From contig JAEZKS010000242.1 in the NCBI GenBank assembly GCA_023436075.1, forward strand, positions 1-5,786: 5,786 nt of DNA, read 5' to 3'. The translations under genes and the position numbers were made by a program. Source of the stretch: Methanobacteriota archaeon (GTDB lineage: Archaea > Halobacteriota > Methanocellia > Methanocellales > Methanocellaceae). Shown here in pieces: positions 5,465 through 5,786 of the stretch; the stretch's first letter is position 1, and the number at the start of each line of letters is the position of its first letter. The notes beneath the pieces are model-generated. The model searched no databases and had not been told where the DNA came from. It worked only from the letters and a program-made list of their open reading frames with translations.

Positions 5465-5786
5465 ATGAAAGGGCTGCTCAAGGGTGATCGGGTCGTTTTC
5501 GCTGCGGACTCCGTGCCGGAGCTGTACGAGACGTTGCACTATGGCCGGCTTAAGGGCGAGGCACTCGAGTTGGCGCTGGTAGAGGCCGCGTACCTGATCG
5601 ACCGGGAGAAGATCGCAGTCGAAGAGGACGGGAAGCCGCTTGACTTCCGGGCGTTCTTCATCCGGGCTTCGCAGGCACAGGAGTACTTCGAGTTGAAGTA
5701 CATCGTATACCGGGACTTGCGGGAGCGGGGCTATTTCGTGCAGCCGGGTGTGACCGATTTCCGGGTGTTTCCGCGGGGCGGGAAGC
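5465..5786 (+). CDS. endA: tRNA-intron endonuclease EndA, N-terminal part (runs off the window)
   Basis: The first 107 residues of the archaeal tRNA-splicing endonuclease, which cuts introns at bulge-helix-bulge motifs in precursor tRNA and rRNA. Seen: an N-terminal alpha/beta domain (LKGDRVVF, then LALVEAAYLIDREKI at 36-50) and the family hallmark FELKYIVYRDLRERGYFV at 75-92, followed by DFRVFPRGGK at 98-107. In Archaeoglobus fulgidus EndA the catalytic tyrosine (Y246) is the Y of FRVY; here the same place is F102. If the protein has the tandem-repeat (alpha-2) architecture of many euryarchaea, this would be the non-catalytic first repeat, with the active tyrosine, histidine and lysine in a second repeat beyond the window. 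The start ATG has a GAGGT ribosome site and a TATA box. The gene is truncated by the window end only; no defect is seen. Confidence 0.93.
   Translation, partial: MKGLLKGDRVVFAADSVPELYETLHYGRLKGEALELALVEAAYLIDREKIAVEEDGKPLDFRAFFIRASQAQEYFELKYIVYRDLRERGYFVQPGVTDFRVFPRGGK

Noticed and set aside
5123..5539. A 138-codon minus-strand frame covering the second palindrome and the start of endA.
   Set aside because: It runs through an inverted repeat and the opposite strand of a conserved gene, with no ribosome site.

Overview
The window reads as chromosomal DNA of a methanogen-type euryarchaeon, most like Methanocella and its relatives (Methanocellales/Methanosarcinales). This is inferred from gene content: an archaeal Dph2, a tRNA-splicing endonuclease EndA, a DUF354 glycosyltransferase-like protein, and two tRNA-Thr genes with U73 and no encoded CCA. 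AT-rich intergenic TATA boxes lie 25-46 nt before genes, while the coding DNA is moderately GC-rich. No database search was possible, so the lineage is a judgement from memory.

Layout. (1) 3-2155, minus strand: a two-gene unit. A membrane-anchored family 2 glycosyltransferase of the dolichol-phosphate-sugar type is followed, with a 4-nt overlap, by a DUF354 GT-B-like protein. Together they suggest cell-surface glycan or glycolipid work. (2) 2156-2975: an AT-rich spacer with two minus-strand tRNA-Thr genes. One is a normal UGU tRNA; the other is perfectly folded but has G instead of U at position 33. Each has its own TATA box and terminator-like sequence. (3) 2976-3926, plus strand: Dph2, the first enzyme of diphthamide synthesis on elongation factor 2. 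(4) 3927-4619: about 690 bases without a credible gene, built around a 387-bp imperfect palindrome. (5) 4620-5060: a small DUF1232 membrane-associated protein. (6) 5061-5464: a second non-coding block with a 112-bp palindrome flanked by short dispersed repeats. (7) 5465 to the end: the N-terminal part of endA.

The genes form three unrelated themes: surface glycans, translation and tRNA maturation (tRNAs, Dph2, EndA), and a small membrane protein. The most unusual content lies in the two non-coding blocks either side of the DUF1232 gene. Both palindromes are made of a short unit repeated every 8-9 nt on each arm: CTCC in the first, GCCAAG/CTTGGC in the second. The units differ but the design is the same. 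A degenerate, roughly 90-nt repeat (core CTCAGCTCTGC ... AAACGCGCGCG) accompanies both blocks. This looks like a family of non-coding repeat elements; its function and mobility are unknown. The other item deserving checking is the G33 tRNA.
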